Shown: positions 17,347-26,632, counted from the stretch's first letter. The stretch: DNA of 64,000 bases from Bacteriovorax stolpii (GCF_002872415.1 NZ_CP025704.1:2666001-2730000), one strand, 5' to 3'. Notes: a model not told the origin generated them from the sequence alone. Numbers and translations are program-made.

Positions 17347-18582
17347 TCAATTCAAATAAACATCCATCTCTGTAAAGAGACTTGGATTCCTAAAATTCTT
17401 TTGAAAGCCGTCACTGGCAATTTCAATTAAGCGCGAGTTAAACATATCTGTCGTTGTTGTCTTCACCGTCAACTGTGGAAGACGGCCTACGATCTCTCCT
17501 TTTTTCACCAGGTAAGAAAGCTGAAGTGGAGTCGAGAAATCTCCCTTGTCCGTAAAATCTCCACCGTCTCCCATAAAGACGACAACACATTGATCAAGAG
17601 ATTTTAAAATCTCCTGAGTTGTCCTCTTTCCTGCGGCCACAACCAGAGCATTAAACCCCATGCCAACAGCAGAGTCATATGAGCGCATTCCGTTTCCAGT
17701 CGCCTCTACTCCGTATTTCTTGGCATTGCGAAGATCGGCGATCACATTTTTCATCACACCGTTTTCAATGAGTGGAAGTTTTTCCAGCTTTCTAATTGTC
17801 CCTTCTTCATCGAACTTGCGGTAAACACCGTGCTCAGGGAGCAGATTGATATCATAAAGAGAAAAATCTTTACTGAAGATTTGTTGGTTTAATTTTCCGC
17901 TGTAAAGAGCTGAGCCTTCGCAGTACTTGTCTGCTCTTAAAGACTCAATAAGTTTGTTTTGAAGACCATCGCCCTCAATGAAAAGTACCGGGTATTTCCC
18001 ACTTTGGAATGTAATCTCATTTTTATAAGCATCTAAGTAAGGAAGATTTTTATCCAAAACGTCGTTGATATCCAACGTTCTGCCGCTGCCAGCAAAGTAG
18101 CCATCAAGCAGGTTTGGAGAGCCCACGCGCTTAAACAGGTAATACCAACCATTCGTGCCAAATTTCTTTTCCATCACTGCACCTTTGTCATCTTTTAGTG
18201 AGACAGTGTGAAAAGAGCGCTCAAATTTTCCGTTAAAAACGAATTCATTTGAATACCCTTGCAGGCGCTCTTGAGTCGCCTGAATCGCTTCCATAATTTG
18301 CGACAGAGGTGCATGGAAGCTTCCCTCGTCAATCATTCTGCCATTTTGGTAGTGAGGAAGTTCATAGTCATAAGGAATCCCTACGCTCTTTGAACTCTGG
18401 GCCTTTTTAACCAGGTCAGCATCGCTGATATCTCCGACATAAGATGTAGTGTAGATTTTATTACCTTCAAAAAGGCGTACACCTTTTTTTGTAATGTTTT
18501 TGTTTCTTGAAGAATTCACTTGTCCTGCGACAACTTCAACAGAAAGAGACTCTTCATTTGTTGTTAGAATATCTTGTTTCAT
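17347..18582 (-). CDS. pmbA: TldE/PmbA-family subunit of the TldD-TldE protease
   Basis: 411 residues of the TldD/PmbA fold, without a metal-binding HExxxH. In E. coli TldD and TldE form a heterodimeric protease that processes microcin B17 and degrades the CcdA antitoxin; TldE has no active site of its own. Recognisable parts are GVRLFEGNKIYTTSYVGD, FNGKFERSFHTVSL, IENGVMKNVIADLRNAKKYG and the glycine-rich NGMRSYDSAVGMGFNALVV near the end. A GAAGGAG site precedes the ATG. It follows tldD after 14 bases. Confidence 0.85.
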   Translation of the reverse strand: MKQDILTTNEESLSVEVVAGQVNSSRNKNITKKGVRLFEGNKIYTTSYVGDISDADLVKKAQSSKSVGIPYDYELPHYQNGRMIDEGSFHAPLSQIMEAIQATQERLQGYSNEFVFNGKFERSFHTVSLKDDKGAVMEKKFGTNGWYYLFKRVGSPNLLDGYFAGSGRTLDINDVLDKNLPYLDAYKNEITFQSGKYPVLFIEGDGLQNKLIESLRADKYCEGSALYSGKLNQQIFSKDFSLYDINLLPEHGVYRKFDEEGTIRKLEKLPLIENGVMKNVIADLRNAKKYGVEATGNGMRSYDSAVGMGFNALVVAAGKRTTQEILKSLDQCVVVFMGDGGDFTDKGDFSTPLQLSYLVKKGEIVGRLPQLTVKTTTTDMFNSRLIEIASDGFQKNFRNPSLFTEMDVYLN

Positions 18583-18596
18583 TGTTTTCTCCTTCT

Positions 18597-19961
18597 CTAG
18601 CTGATCTGCATTTCATTAACAAGAATCGAAGGTCCACCATCCGCTACCGGAAGCGGCCACTGCTCCATCTTTCCGCATCCACCAAAAGCAGAGCTTTCAA
18701 GATGGAAATCGTCTCCACAGGCTTCGATTTGTTTTAGTGTTTCAAACACTGAACCCGAAAGAACTGAAACGCGAACCGGCTCTGCCAGCTCTCCATTTCT
18801 GATCATGTAAGCTCTGATTGGGGCAATGGTAAATGTACTTCCACCTGATCCATGCTTGAAGTTATAAAAATAAACTCCACCCTCTGCTTTTTTTAGCAAG
18901 TCTTTAAACGAAACTTTTCCACCTTCAATATAAGTTGAAGTCATGCGCACGATAGGCTCATATTCAAAGTTCATCGCTCTGGCATTTCCAGTTGGCTTTT
19001 CTTCAAGCACGTTTGCTGTATGAGTTGAGTGCAGACGTCCAGTTAAAACACCTTCTTTAATCAGATATGTTTTCTGTGCCAGTGTTCCTTCATCATCAAT
19101 CGGGCAATATCCCGATGTGTTGTCATGAACACCTGTATCGACAATTGACAAGCAAGGAGCTGCAATTGTGCTTCCTAACTTCCACTCTTTTGTCGCTTCC
19201 GGGTCTCCCATCATAAAATCGGCTTCAGACTTGTGCCCGAAAGACTCGTGAGTAAAGACTCCGGTAATTTCCGGAGAAAGAACAACTTTATATTTTCCAG
19301 GAGTGATTGTTTTTGCACTCAGGAATTTTTGAGCTTCAGCAAAGTAGCTTAGGATATCGTTTTCCAGGTTCTGGAATGAATTAAACTCAGTCGCATAAAG
19401 CCTGAAGCCATCTTCAAAAAGCTCATCGCCTTTTTTAAGTGTTGCTCCAAATGCAAAACCTGCCTGATTAAAATCGTAAGAGAACTCTGTTCCAACAGAC
19501 GACTTATAAAATTTTTCTTTATACACATCTGTGTATCTGATTCTTGAATCTTTTAAGTTCTCGATCTTTTTAATAAGTGGAAGATACCTCTCTCCCATTT
19601 TTACTTTTTCTTCCAATGAGATATTAGAAAAAGCATGTTTTGTTTTATTAATCAGGTGATGAGCTCCATTATTATCTGGAAGCACATACACGTTTGAAGC
19701 ATGAGGACCCGCCTCTGCCTGCTTAATCAGTTTTGTGATTTCATCACCTAATGCACTGACTGCTGTTGTTGAAGAATAAAACCATGCCCCGTGATGATGG
19801 ACGCGGACAAAGGCACCTAGAACTGGTCTTTCACTGGCCGCAACGAGTTCACCGTTTTGAAAAAGAAAGCTGCTTGATTGCGTGCGCTCAATTCTTACGT
19901 CGACAAAGTGACAGGGAAATTTTCCCAGATCTAATTTATCTAAGACACTCTTGATATCCAT
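18597..19961 (-). CDS. tldD: TldD metalloprotease subunit
   Basis: Catalytic partner of TldE. The 454 residues carry the zinc motif HESFGHKSEAD (HExxxH), with conserved flanks SPEITGVFTHE and DDEGTLAQKTYLIKEGVLTGRLHS, and the C-terminal IRNGELAEPVRVSVLSGSVFETLKQIEACGDD. Cytoplasmic. An AGGAGAG site precedes the ATG. The 14-base gap to the tldE gene indicates one operon. Confidence 0.92.
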   Translation of the reverse strand: MDIKSVLDKLDLGKFPCHFVDVRIERTQSSSFLFQNGELVAASERPVLGAFVRVHHHGAWFYSSTTAVSALGDEITKLIKQAEAGPHASNVYVLPDNNGAHHLINKTKHAFSNISLEEKVKMGERYLPLIKKIENLKDSRIRYTDVYKEKFYKSSVGTEFSYDFNQAGFAFGATLKKGDELFEDGFRLYATEFNSFQNLENDILSYFAEAQKFLSAKTITPGKYKVVLSPEITGVFTHESFGHKSEADFMMGDPEATKEWKLGSTIAAPCLSIVDTGVHDNTSGYCPIDDEGTLAQKTYLIKEGVLTGRLHSTHTANVLEEKPTGNARAMNFEYEPIVRMTSTYIEGGKVSFKDLLKKAEGGVYFYNFKHGSGGSTFTIAPIRAYMIRNGELAEPVRVSVLSGSVFETLKQIEACGDDFHLESSAFGGCGKMEQWPLPVADGGPSILVNEMQIS

Positions 19962-19976
19962 AGGTCTCTCCTGTGA

Positions 19977-20606
19977 TTAATTCTCAAATAGCGGTAATGA
20001 AAAAATCTGTCCCTCATGATACCAGAGTTCAGCGAAGTTTTCGATGAAAAGCACCTGGTCTTTTACGCGCAAAGCGCGAAAGAGAGGATCAGCGTATAGA
20101 GACTCGTCTTTTTCTCCATTTAAATAGAGTTTGAAGTCTTTCATGATTATCTTAGTATGCAAGTCAAGATTTGCGCGCTTCAAAGGAACACGCACAAAGG
20201 GGTTTCTTTCCTCAGGAAGCTGACGGTGAAGATAAAAATCAATCTCGCCTTTATAACGGAAAGTCCCTTTCTTTTTTAATTCAGTGGCAACGCTCTCACT
20301 CTCATTTAACTGAAAGGCCACTTTCTTTTTATTGAAGTAGCCCCCTTTAATCTTGTGCATAAGCTGATCGTTGCATTCATCTGGATGAAGCAGAGATAAA
20401 AAAGCTTTGGTGACAAATTCAATGGTGACATGAAATGACGGGTTGTAAGCACGAGGCTTAAGAGAGAGTCCGTAGAAATAAAATTCACTGATTGACGAGA
20501 TGGAGAGGTTTTCCTGGGCCTTTCTTAAAGCGATGGACAGCTTATTGTCCATCGCTTCGTCCCCACTTCCCCATTCTTCTTTATTTGGAAATAATGAGAA
20601 ATCCAC
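19977..20606 (-). CDS. Hypothetical protein
   Basis: 209 residues starting at GTG (20606), 2 bases after the stop of the secreted-domain gene upstream. There is no signal peptide or membrane span. Beta-rich appearance (FHVTIEFVTKAF, FRYKGEIDFYLHRQLP, KDQVLFIENFAELWYHEGQIFSL). It ends 15 bases before tldD, so a four-gene operon 21040 to 17347 is likely. No family recognised. Confidence 0.65.
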   Translation of the reverse strand: MDFSLFPNKEEWGSGDEAMDNKLSIALRKAQENLSISSISEFYFYGLSLKPRAYNPSFHVTIEFVTKAFLSLLHPDECNDQLMHKIKGGYFNKKKVAFQLNESESVATELKKKGTFRYKGEIDFYLHRQLPEERNPFVRVPLKRANLDLHTKIIMKDFKLYLNGEKDESLYADPLFRALRVKDQVLFIENFAELWYHEGQIFSLPLFEN

Positions 20607-20608
20607 TC

Positions 20609-21040
20609 TTACTTAAGTTCCACATTCAGTTCGATATTAAGATTTTTATTTCCTAAATCTGTTGAAGGAAATTTCGGGTCCATCCCCTCAATCGCTCCTG
20701 TTTTATTAAGAGCATCGCCAGATGGTGAGTAACGGGCAATCACGTGCAGAGGTCCTTTGAAATCAGCACCAGGGATCATCACATTTTTTTGTGTGATCAC
20801 GAAGGCCTGAGGAAAAGTTGGCCTCTCAACTTTAATAACCGCAACTGGAGGAGTTCTATCGTTTGGTCCCGAATCAGGTCCAGCTTGTTTTGCAAAGATA
20901 AAAAGTACACCATTTTTAGTGATCTTTTTTTCTAGTCCTTTTTTTAATGTCACCATTCCACCAACTTTTGGGTCAGTGTAAGCGTGAGCGTTAGTTAGTG
21001 TTGCAACAGATAAAAAGGCAGCTAAAAAAAGACTTCTCAT
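20609..21040 (-). CDS. Secreted protein resembling the C-terminal Ig-like domain of CycH/CcmI
   Basis: 143 residues from the ATG at 21040 with an AAGGAG site. A signal peptide (1-20, ending AHA) precedes a single beta domain: GVLFIFAKQAG, PPVAVIKVERPTFPQAFVITQKNVMIPGADFKGPLHVIARYSPSGDA. This order (free-energy-like strand, V/L-K-x-x-x-P-F-x-x-x-x-T/D, MIPG, RxSxSGxA) matches my recollection of the periplasmic C-terminal domain of the cytochrome c maturation factor CycH/CcmI. Here it is free-standing. No other cytochrome maturation gene is near. Confidence 0.6.
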   Translation of the reverse strand: MRSLFLAAFLSVATLTNAHAYTDPKVGGMVTLKKGLEKKITKNGVLFIFAKQAGPDSGPNDRTPPVAVIKVERPTFPQAFVITQKNVMIPGADFKGPLHVIARYSPSGDALNKTGAIEGMDPKFPSTDLGNKNLNIELNVELK

Positions 21041-21102
21041 GATCAAACTCCTTATGGGATAAAAGATGCACCAATGATAGTATGAAGACAGGAGCTAATC
21101 AA

Positions 21103-21885
21103 ATGAAGAACAAAAATTTATGCTTAATTGGGTGCGGTTGGTTAGGAAAACCTTTGGCAAAAACACTTTTGTCTAAAGGGCACACTCTTACCATCACTAC
21201 CGCCAGCGACAAGTCTCCTGAATTTCAAAGTGAAGGGATTTCTTACATCACTTTGGATTTAATTCAGGACCCTTTCAATGAAGAGATTCTTAAGGCCGAC
21301 GTTGTGGTTTATACGATCCCACCTCTTCCTTTTGTTGCTGTTAAAAATTTCTTTGATCATCTCCCAACCGATAAAAAAATTATTTTCACCAGCTCGACAT
21401 CTGTGTACGGAAAAAACATGGGAAATGTAGATGAAGACACTCCGATTGACCCAGAAAATACTCAGTCTCCGCTTCTGGCACAAACAGAAGAGTACCTGCG
21501 AGCTCGCTTTAAGAATGCTGTTATTTTACGCCTGGGCGGTCTCTACGGAGAAAAACGCCACCCTGTCTACTTTCTGGCCGGAAAAAAAGATATTAAAACC
21601 GGAGGTGAATTTTTACACCTCGCTCATCAGGATGATTGTGTGAATGCTATCACAAAAATCATTGAGAGTGAGACGTGGGGACAAACCCTTAACATCATCA
21701 GCGATTTGCGAATCACTAAGCGCGATTATTACCTGGATATGGCCCAAAAACTCTCCCTGCCTCTGCCGGAGTATGCCCAAAGCGATAAGGGATTAAAAGA
21801 AACCAAGATCTCTAATCAGAAATCCAAAACTCTCCTGCAGATTCATTATAAAAATCCTAGCGAATTTTATAAATCTTCTGAGTGA
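21103..21885 (+). CDS. NAD(P)-dependent epimerase/dehydratase-like protein (YeeZ type)
   Basis: 260 residues from the ATG at 21103 with a GGAG site. The Rossmann start CLIGCGWLGKPLAKTLLSKGH shows the dinucleotide loop GxGxxG. The extended SDR features follow: IIFTSSTSVYGKN (Ser and Tyr of the SDR family) and VILRLGGLYGEKRHP. The YxxxK motif is not obvious, as in other YeeZ-like proteins, so enzymatic activity is uncertain. Its last 29 bases overlap the end of the convergent response regulator gene. Confidence 0.8.
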   Translation: MKNKNLCLIGCGWLGKPLAKTLLSKGHTLTITTASDKSPEFQSEGISYITLDLIQDPFNEEILKADVVVYTIPPLPFVAVKNFFDHLPTDKKIIFTSSTSVYGKNMGNVDEDTPIDPENTQSPLLAQTEEYLRARFKNAVILRLGGLYGEKRHPVYFLAGKKDIKTGGEFLHLAHQDDCVNAITKIIESETWGQTLNIISDLRITKRDYYLDMAQKLSLPLPEYAQSDKGLKETKISNQKSKTLLQIHYKNPSEFYKSSE

Positions 21886-22495
21886 CTTCTTGCTCAGACT
21901 CTTCTTGTCTCTTGGAAGTGATGCGTTCGATTTCTTTAACGATATTGGTAACACGTTGAAGAGCGTCTCCAATGCGATCGAAGTACTCTGTACTTGCTTC
22001 CTTCTTCGCTTTTCTTAGAAGTCCAAAGGCAATCGTTAGAGGATTGTTGATTTCATGGTTGTATGTTGCAATCAGAGAGTTGATTGATTCAACTTCTCTT
22101 TTCTCCATGGCCTCGCGGTAATTTCTTACAGCATTGATTTGAGCATTGATACGCGCTTCTGCGATATCAATGTTAACCGGCTTCTGGATATAATCGTTAG
22201 CACCAAGCTTAAGGGCCTCTACAATATCAGCAACGTCTGTTTTAGCAGTCGCCATGATAATAGGGATATCAATTGATGAATACACCGTACGCACGTATTG
22301 CAGGACCTGAAGCCCTGTCATTTCCGGCATAACAATATCAAGGAGAATTAAATCTGGCGTATCGCCTTGAAGTGCCTCAAGACACTCTCTGCCCGATTCC
22401 ACACACGTTACGTTGAAGCCTCTTTTCGTAAGCCTTTGTGATAGAACTCTTGAATTGATTTGGTCGTCATCCACAACCAGGATTCTAATACTCAT
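21857..22495 (-). CDS. Response regulator receiver joined to a DHp-like histidine domain without an ATPase
   Basis: 212 residues. The receiver domain (1-125) has the acidic pair DDD (9-11), phospho-acceptor Asp53 in LLDIVMPEMTG and Lys105 in IQKPVN. After a helical linker (REAMEKREVESINSLIATY) comes an H-box HEINNPL with candidate His147 and a second helix (FDRIGDALQRVTNIVKEIERIT), as in histidine-kinase dimerisation domains. No HATPase domain follows; the protein ends 65 residues after the histidine. It could pass phosphate between partners. No kinase gene is adjacent. Confidence 0.8.
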   Translation of the reverse strand: MSIRILVVDDDQINSRVLSQRLTKRGFNVTCVESGRECLEALQGDTPDLILLDIVMPEMTGLQVLQYVRTVYSSIDIPIIMATAKTDVADIVEALKLGANDYIQKPVNIDIAEARINAQINAVRNYREAMEKREVESINSLIATYNHEINNPLTIAFGLLRKAKKEASTEYFDRIGDALQRVTNIVKEIERITSKRQEESEQEVTQKIYKIR

Positions 22496-22612
22496 ACCCT
22501 ACTATTCGGTTTCTAACATATAAAAGTTTAAATATATCCTATTTGTATTTAGAATTTTTTACAGGAAATATTCCTCTCACAATATTTCAAAAGGATACAA
22601 GTAGCCGAGTCT

Positions 22613-22629
22613 TTAACTTCGGCAGTTAA
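22613..22629 (+). other. Small hairpin in the 249-base gap before the PAP2 gene
   Basis: TTAACT-TCGGC-AGTTAA forms a 6-base stem. The rest of 22496-22744 is A+T rich and holds only the divergent promoter region; no gene is seen. There is no T run after the stem, so it is not a clear terminator. Confidence 0.3.
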
Positions 22630-22744
22630 ATCCCCCAGAGGTTTAGTTCAATTGGGTATTAATACAATATATTTACAGAACAATTTATTGAATATTATTC
22701 CAATACAGATAGAGTTTAATCACTACCATTTTTAAGGATTAAAG

Positions 22745-23479
22745 ATGAGAAAACTGCTCCCTGCTCTCTTACTTGTTATTTCTTCCAATTCATTTGCCTG
22801 GGACACCACCAATTTTAAAGACGAGGCCCTTTCTCCTTTTACGACTTCAGCACGAAATGCTCTGATGGTCGGAACAGGACTGACTCTTAGTGTTCTTTTA
22901 CTGGAAGACTCTATTGTCGATTACACTCAAAATGAAGTCGCTAACGACAAACCACTAGGATCACTTTCAAAATTCGGTGACCTCTCTGGACAGCTTTTGC
23001 CAAACGCCATCTATGCTCTTGGTCAATCTCTGGCCGGAGTCAATGGAGATCCCGAAGGATACAGAAGAGCGATTGGAATGCTTAAGGCCTCTGCCTACGC
23101 TTCAGGTGTAACGACTGCTTTAAAGTACACAATCAGAGAACCTCGTCCCATTAACGGACACAAAGATAAAAACTCATTTCCTTCAGGACACACGACAACT
23201 GCTTTTGCTTTTAGTGGATATGTCTTAGGCGAACATGGCTGGGCATGGGGAACTCCCGCACTGGCGCTTTCAACTTTTGTAGGTATCAGCCGAATCAATG
23301 ACAACCGCCACTTCCTGCACGACGTTCTTGCCGGAGCGACTATTGGACTTTCATACGGGCTTGGGATTGCTAAATTAGATAAGCCAAAAAAAGACAATGG
23401 TGAGAAAGAGAGAGGCCTTACAATTGTCCCAATCTTTGACTGGAACACGAAAGGCCTGGCCTTAGTTGGTGAATTTTAA
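22745..23479 (+). CDS. Secreted PAP2-family phosphatase
   Basis: 244 residues. A signal peptide (1-18, ending SFA) leads to a PAP2 acid phosphatase domain with all three motifs: KYTIREPRP (KxxxxxxRP), FPSGHTTTA (PSGH), and SRINDNRHFLHDVLAG (SRxxxxxHxxxD). Substrates in the family include undecaprenyl pyrophosphate, lipid A and phosphatidic acid. It is probably periplasmic or membrane-associated. A run of lysines near residue 214 precedes a short beta-like tail. The gene is alone. Confidence 0.9.
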   Translation: MRKLLPALLLVISSNSFAWDTTNFKDEALSPFTTSARNALMVGTGLTLSVLLLEDSIVDYTQNEVANDKPLGSLSKFGDLSGQLLPNAIYALGQSLAGVNGDPEGYRRAIGMLKASAYASGVTTALKYTIREPRPINGHKDKNSFPSGHTTTAFAFSGYVLGEHGWAWGTPALALSTFVGISRINDNRHFLHDVLAGATIGLSYGLGIAKLDKPKKDNGEKERGLTIVPIFDWNTKGLALVGEF

Positions 23480-23486
23480 TTTTCTT

Positions 23487-24761
23487 TTAGTTCTTTTTAC
23501 CGATCACTGTCATACCCATTAAATACGGCTGAAGTTTGGCCGGAATCTTTACAGAGCCATCAGCTTGCTGGTGGTTCTCTAAAAAAGGCACCAGGATTCT
23601 TGGAGTCGCAATCGCCGTGTTGTTTAATGTGTGAACGTATTGAACTTTGTTGTCATTGTCTCTGTAGCGAGTTTGAGTTCTGCGCGACTGCCAGTCGTGA
23701 AGAGCTGAACAGCTGTGAGTCTCTCTGTATTTTTGTTCAGATGGAACCCATGCTTCAACGTCAAACATGCGCACCTTACCTGCTCCCATATCTCCCGTAC
23801 AACATTCAACAACTCTGTATGGAAGCTCAAGGTCCTGAACGATTTCTTCAGATGTCTCAAGCAGGATCTTGTGCCATTTTTCAGACTCAGCAGGATCGTT
23901 TTTACAGTAAATAAACTGCTCTACTTTCATGAACTGGTGAACGCGGATTAAACCACGTACATCGCGTCCGTATGACCCAGCTTCACTTCTAAAGCATGGA
24001 GAATAACCCGCGTATAGAATGGGAAGTTCTGCTTCTTTTAAAATCTCTCCTGCGTGAAGAGAATTGATTTGAACTTCTGCTGTTCCCGCTAAGTAGATAT
24101 TTTGTTCTGGAATGTAATAAGCCTGGTCTCTTCCGTTTGGAAAGTGTCCTGTTCCGTATAGTGCTTCTTCGCGAGCGAATGCTGGAACTGAAACAACAGT
24201 GAAACCTTTTTGCATTAGTTTATCCATAGCAAGTCTGTGCATTGCTAGCTCAACTAAAACCATTTCATTTTTTAGTGAGTATGAGCGAGAACCAGAAACT
24301 TTGGCGATTCTTTCAAAATCGGCCCAGTTGTTTTTCTCTAAGATTTGAACGTGATCAAGTGGAGTGAAATCAAACTTTGGAAGCACTCCTGCTTTTTTTA
24401 CTTCAACGTTATCGTTGTCGTCTTTTCCAATTGGGGCCTTTGGCGAAGGGATTTGCGGCGTAAGATACATAAGCGTCTTAAGCTCTTCCTCGGCCTTCTC
24501 TGCGCGCGGCTTAAGGGCCTTTACTTTTTCATCAAGGGCCTTACTCTCAGCGATAAGCGCTGGGCGTTCATCAGCTGAAGCCTTAGGAATCTTCGCTGTT
24601 ATTCCGTTTTTTTGCGTTAAAAGATTTTGTTCCTCAGTCTTTAGGGATGAAACTTCTTTATCTAGGGCCAGCAATTGATCAATATCAAGTGCGACGTTCT
24701 TAAGCTTACAAGCGTTCTTTACGATGTCAGAATTTTCCCTGATGAATTTAATATCTAGCAT
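23487..24761 (-). CDS. serS: Seryl-tRNA synthetase
   Basis: Class II synthetase that charges tRNA-Ser and tRNA-Sec. The 424 residues begin MLDIKFIRENSDIVKNACK and go into the long antiparallel coiled-coil arm (about 25-110). The catalytic core follows: motif 2 FRSEAGSYGRDVRGLIRVHQF and motif 3 NNTAIATPRILVPFLENHQ, with ETHSCSALHDWQSRRTQTRYR between them. An AAGGGA site precedes the ATG. It is convergent with the PAP2 gene, 7 bases apart. Confidence 0.97.
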   Translation of the reverse strand: MLDIKFIRENSDIVKNACKLKNVALDIDQLLALDKEVSSLKTEEQNLLTQKNGITAKIPKASADERPALIAESKALDEKVKALKPRAEKAEEELKTLMYLTPQIPSPKAPIGKDDNDNVEVKKAGVLPKFDFTPLDHVQILEKNNWADFERIAKVSGSRSYSLKNEMVLVELAMHRLAMDKLMQKGFTVVSVPAFAREEALYGTGHFPNGRDQAYYIPEQNIYLAGTAEVQINSLHAGEILKEAELPILYAGYSPCFRSEAGSYGRDVRGLIRVHQFMKVEQFIYCKNDPAESEKWHKILLETSEEIVQDLELPYRVVECCTGDMGAGKVRMFDVEAWVPSEQKYRETHSCSALHDWQSRRTQTRYRDNDNKVQYVHTLNNTAIATPRILVPFLENHQQADGSVKIPAKLQPYLMGMTVIGKKN

Positions 24762-24851
24762 AGTGGTCCCTTGGTATACTGGTGAGAGTTTAATGCTTCC
24801 TATTTTGCCTTATTTTGGCAAGTTTTAATAGGAAAAACACAAGGATTCCCC

Positions 24852-25067
24852 GTGGCACGTTGTAAATTTTGTAGCAGAGAAATTACCTGGATGAAGGAAG
24901 GCGGAAGAAACCGTCCGATCAATGGTGATGGTGGAATTCACGCTTGTGATGAAATGAAAGCTTCAATGAAATCTATTAAATCAATTGAGAAAACAGAACT
25001 CGATGCTGATATCTTAAAGCAGTACGAGCAAGCGATTAATCTAAAAGTTCAAGGAACTAAGAAGTAG
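24852..25067 (+). CDS. Small putative zinc-binding protein
   Basis: 71 residues from a GTG start with an AAGGAT site. The N-terminus CKFCSREITWMKEGGRNRPIN, followed by HAC, suggests a small zinc-binding knuckle with four possible ligands (Cys4, Cys7, His29, Cys31 or close by). The rest is a charged helix. Divergent from serS. Function unknown. Confidence 0.65.
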   Translation: MARCKFCSREITWMKEGGRNRPINGDGGIHACDEMKASMKSIKSIEKTELDADILKQYEQAINLKVQGTKK

Positions 25068-25070
25068 AAT

Positions 25071-26072
25071 TTATCTGCTTTCAGTGGGTGAAGTCACTTC
25101 ATCGAGATTGTTTAACGGAACTCTCTTAATAAAGTGTCTTTGCCTGATCGGACAATCCGCCAGTTCACAATTTTCACAATACACTTTACGGCAAGGATCT
25201 AGATGGATTCTGATTTCTGCTTCCACCGGGTATTCTTTTAAAATACTCTGCTCGTAGTTTTCACTGAAAGTATGACCTTCGGCCACTGACCAGAATTCCG
25301 GAATAACCATGTGGCATTCAATATGATGAAAAGGTCCGCTTTTAATAATGCGCGTGTAGTGAATATCAATCACTCCCGGAACGTAATTTTTTTCAAAAAG
25401 TCCGGCCACTAATTGCAACAACTCCTGATCGTGAGCGTCCAGAAGAACGTTTCCTGAGCGAATGAGAATCCTCGTTCCCTGAATGCATAAAACAGTTCCA
25501 AAGAAACCTGCAATGACAGGGTCCACCCACTGTGCCCCGGTAAATTTAACAATCAATAAACTGAGAAGAACTCCAATACTCGTCAGTGCATCTCCCATCA
25601 GGTGAGCCCCACTGGAAAGCATGGCCTCTGAGTGATGGCGCTTTCCCTGAACTTTAAGAATGAATCCTAAAATCCCATTAATCACACCTGTTAAAACAAT
25701 CAACACCAGACCAGCGTTTACTTCTTCAACATGAGCCCCGTGGAAAAAAATCTGAATCGACTGGATGATAATTAAAATACCGGCAAGAGTGATTGCTCCC
25801 CCTTCAAAGGTCGCGGCCATGCTTTCTACTTTTCCATGGCCGTATGGATGGTCTTCATCGGCAGGCTTTGCGGCCACCACAATCACCGCCAACGTAATGA
25901 CTCCTGCAACGACGTTAACAATACTCTCCAGAGCATCAGAGAAAACGGACTGAGATCCGGTTAAGTGGTAAGCGTAAAATTTTAAACTAAGTAAAATGAT
26001 ACCGATAATCAGCGAGAGCGCTGGTAAAAATTTTCTTTCTTCATGATTAATTTTTGGATGATGATCTGCCAT
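25071..26072 (-). CDS. Cation diffusion facilitator (CDF) metal transporter
   Basis: Inner-membrane divalent-cation/proton antiporter; the metal is probably Zn, Fe, Mn or Cd. The 333 residues show the six-span CDF layout with the metal-binding pairs SDALESIVN (span 2) and HLMGDALTSIG (span 5), and HPYGHGKVESMAATFEG in the cytoplasmic loop after span 2. The C-terminal cytoplasmic domain contains DIHYTRIIKSG and IHLDP. An additional cysteine cluster lies near the end (CRKVYCENCELADCPIRQ), which may add a metal site. Confidence 0.92.
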   Translation of the reverse strand: MADHHPKINHEERKFLPALSLIIGIILLSLKFYAYHLTGSQSVFSDALESIVNVVAGVITLAVIVVAAKPADEDHPYGHGKVESMAATFEGGAITLAGILIIIQSIQIFFHGAHVEEVNAGLVLIVLTGVINGILGFILKVQGKRHHSEAMLSSGAHLMGDALTSIGVLLSLLIVKFTGAQWVDPVIAGFFGTVLCIQGTRILIRSGNVLLDAHDQELLQLVAGLFEKNYVPGVIDIHYTRIIKSGPFHHIECHMVIPEFWSVAEGHTFSENYEQSILKEYPVEAEIRIHLDPCRKVYCENCELADCPIRQRHFIKRVPLNNLDEVTSPTESR

Positions 26073-26108
26073 ACATTGATTATAGCAAATTCCAGGAGAA
26101 AATGTCTC

Positions 26109-26471
26109 TTACTTTAAAAATCGCTGATCTCTAGGGAGTATGATACATGAAACTTTTTTTCGGTTTCTAGCAATGATGTTATAAACAGTGTCGCGGATAA
26201 AACGAGGGATAAGTTTTAATAAAAGTAATAAGGATTTCACTCCACCCAATCGCCTGCCAATTTCAATCACAGCATCACTCTTATAAAACAATTGCCCATG
26301 AGAAAGAAACACCACCGTGCTCATATCACTTTCCCTACCGACTTCAGTCTTATAGGTCTCGCCGTTGAGAGGTGCAAAAAGCAGTTCTTTTTTAGAGTCG
26401 AGAGAAACCAAGGCCCTCACCGAGCGCTGGCATAACCCACAATCCCCATCATAAAAAACAACCTTATCCAT
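26109..26471 (-). CDS. DCC-family thiol-disulfide oxidoreductase-like protein (DUF393)
   Basis: 120 residues with the family-defining DGDCGLCQRSVRAL (DxxCxxC), then LLFAPLNGETYK, STVVFLSHGQLFYKSDAVIEIGRRLGG and IRDTVYNIIARNRKK. Members have a thioredoxin-like fold and a CxxC-type pair, but the biological role is unknown. Cytoplasmic. It has no close partner in an operon. Confidence 0.88.
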   Translation of the reverse strand: MDKVVFYDGDCGLCQRSVRALVSLDSKKELLFAPLNGETYKTEVGRESDMSTVVFLSHGQLFYKSDAVIEIGRRLGGVKSLLLLLKLIPRFIRDTVYNIIARNRKKVSCIILPRDQRFLK

Positions 26472-26632
26472 TTTGACTCCCTCCTCTATTTTGGCACCAT
26501 CAGTGCACTATGACTAGGTATAAGCACGCTCACTTATGTTGATTAACCTTCTTAAGAGGGCTTGCAAACGACCCCAGTGTCTAAAGTTTAAACAGCTGTA
26601 AAGCATTCAGAATATTTTCGAGGAGACTCTTT

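Noticed and set aside
23600-23951. Cysteine-rich open frames opposite serS
   Set aside because: Antisense to conserved synthetase motifs; the cysteines reflect the base composition of the serS codons.
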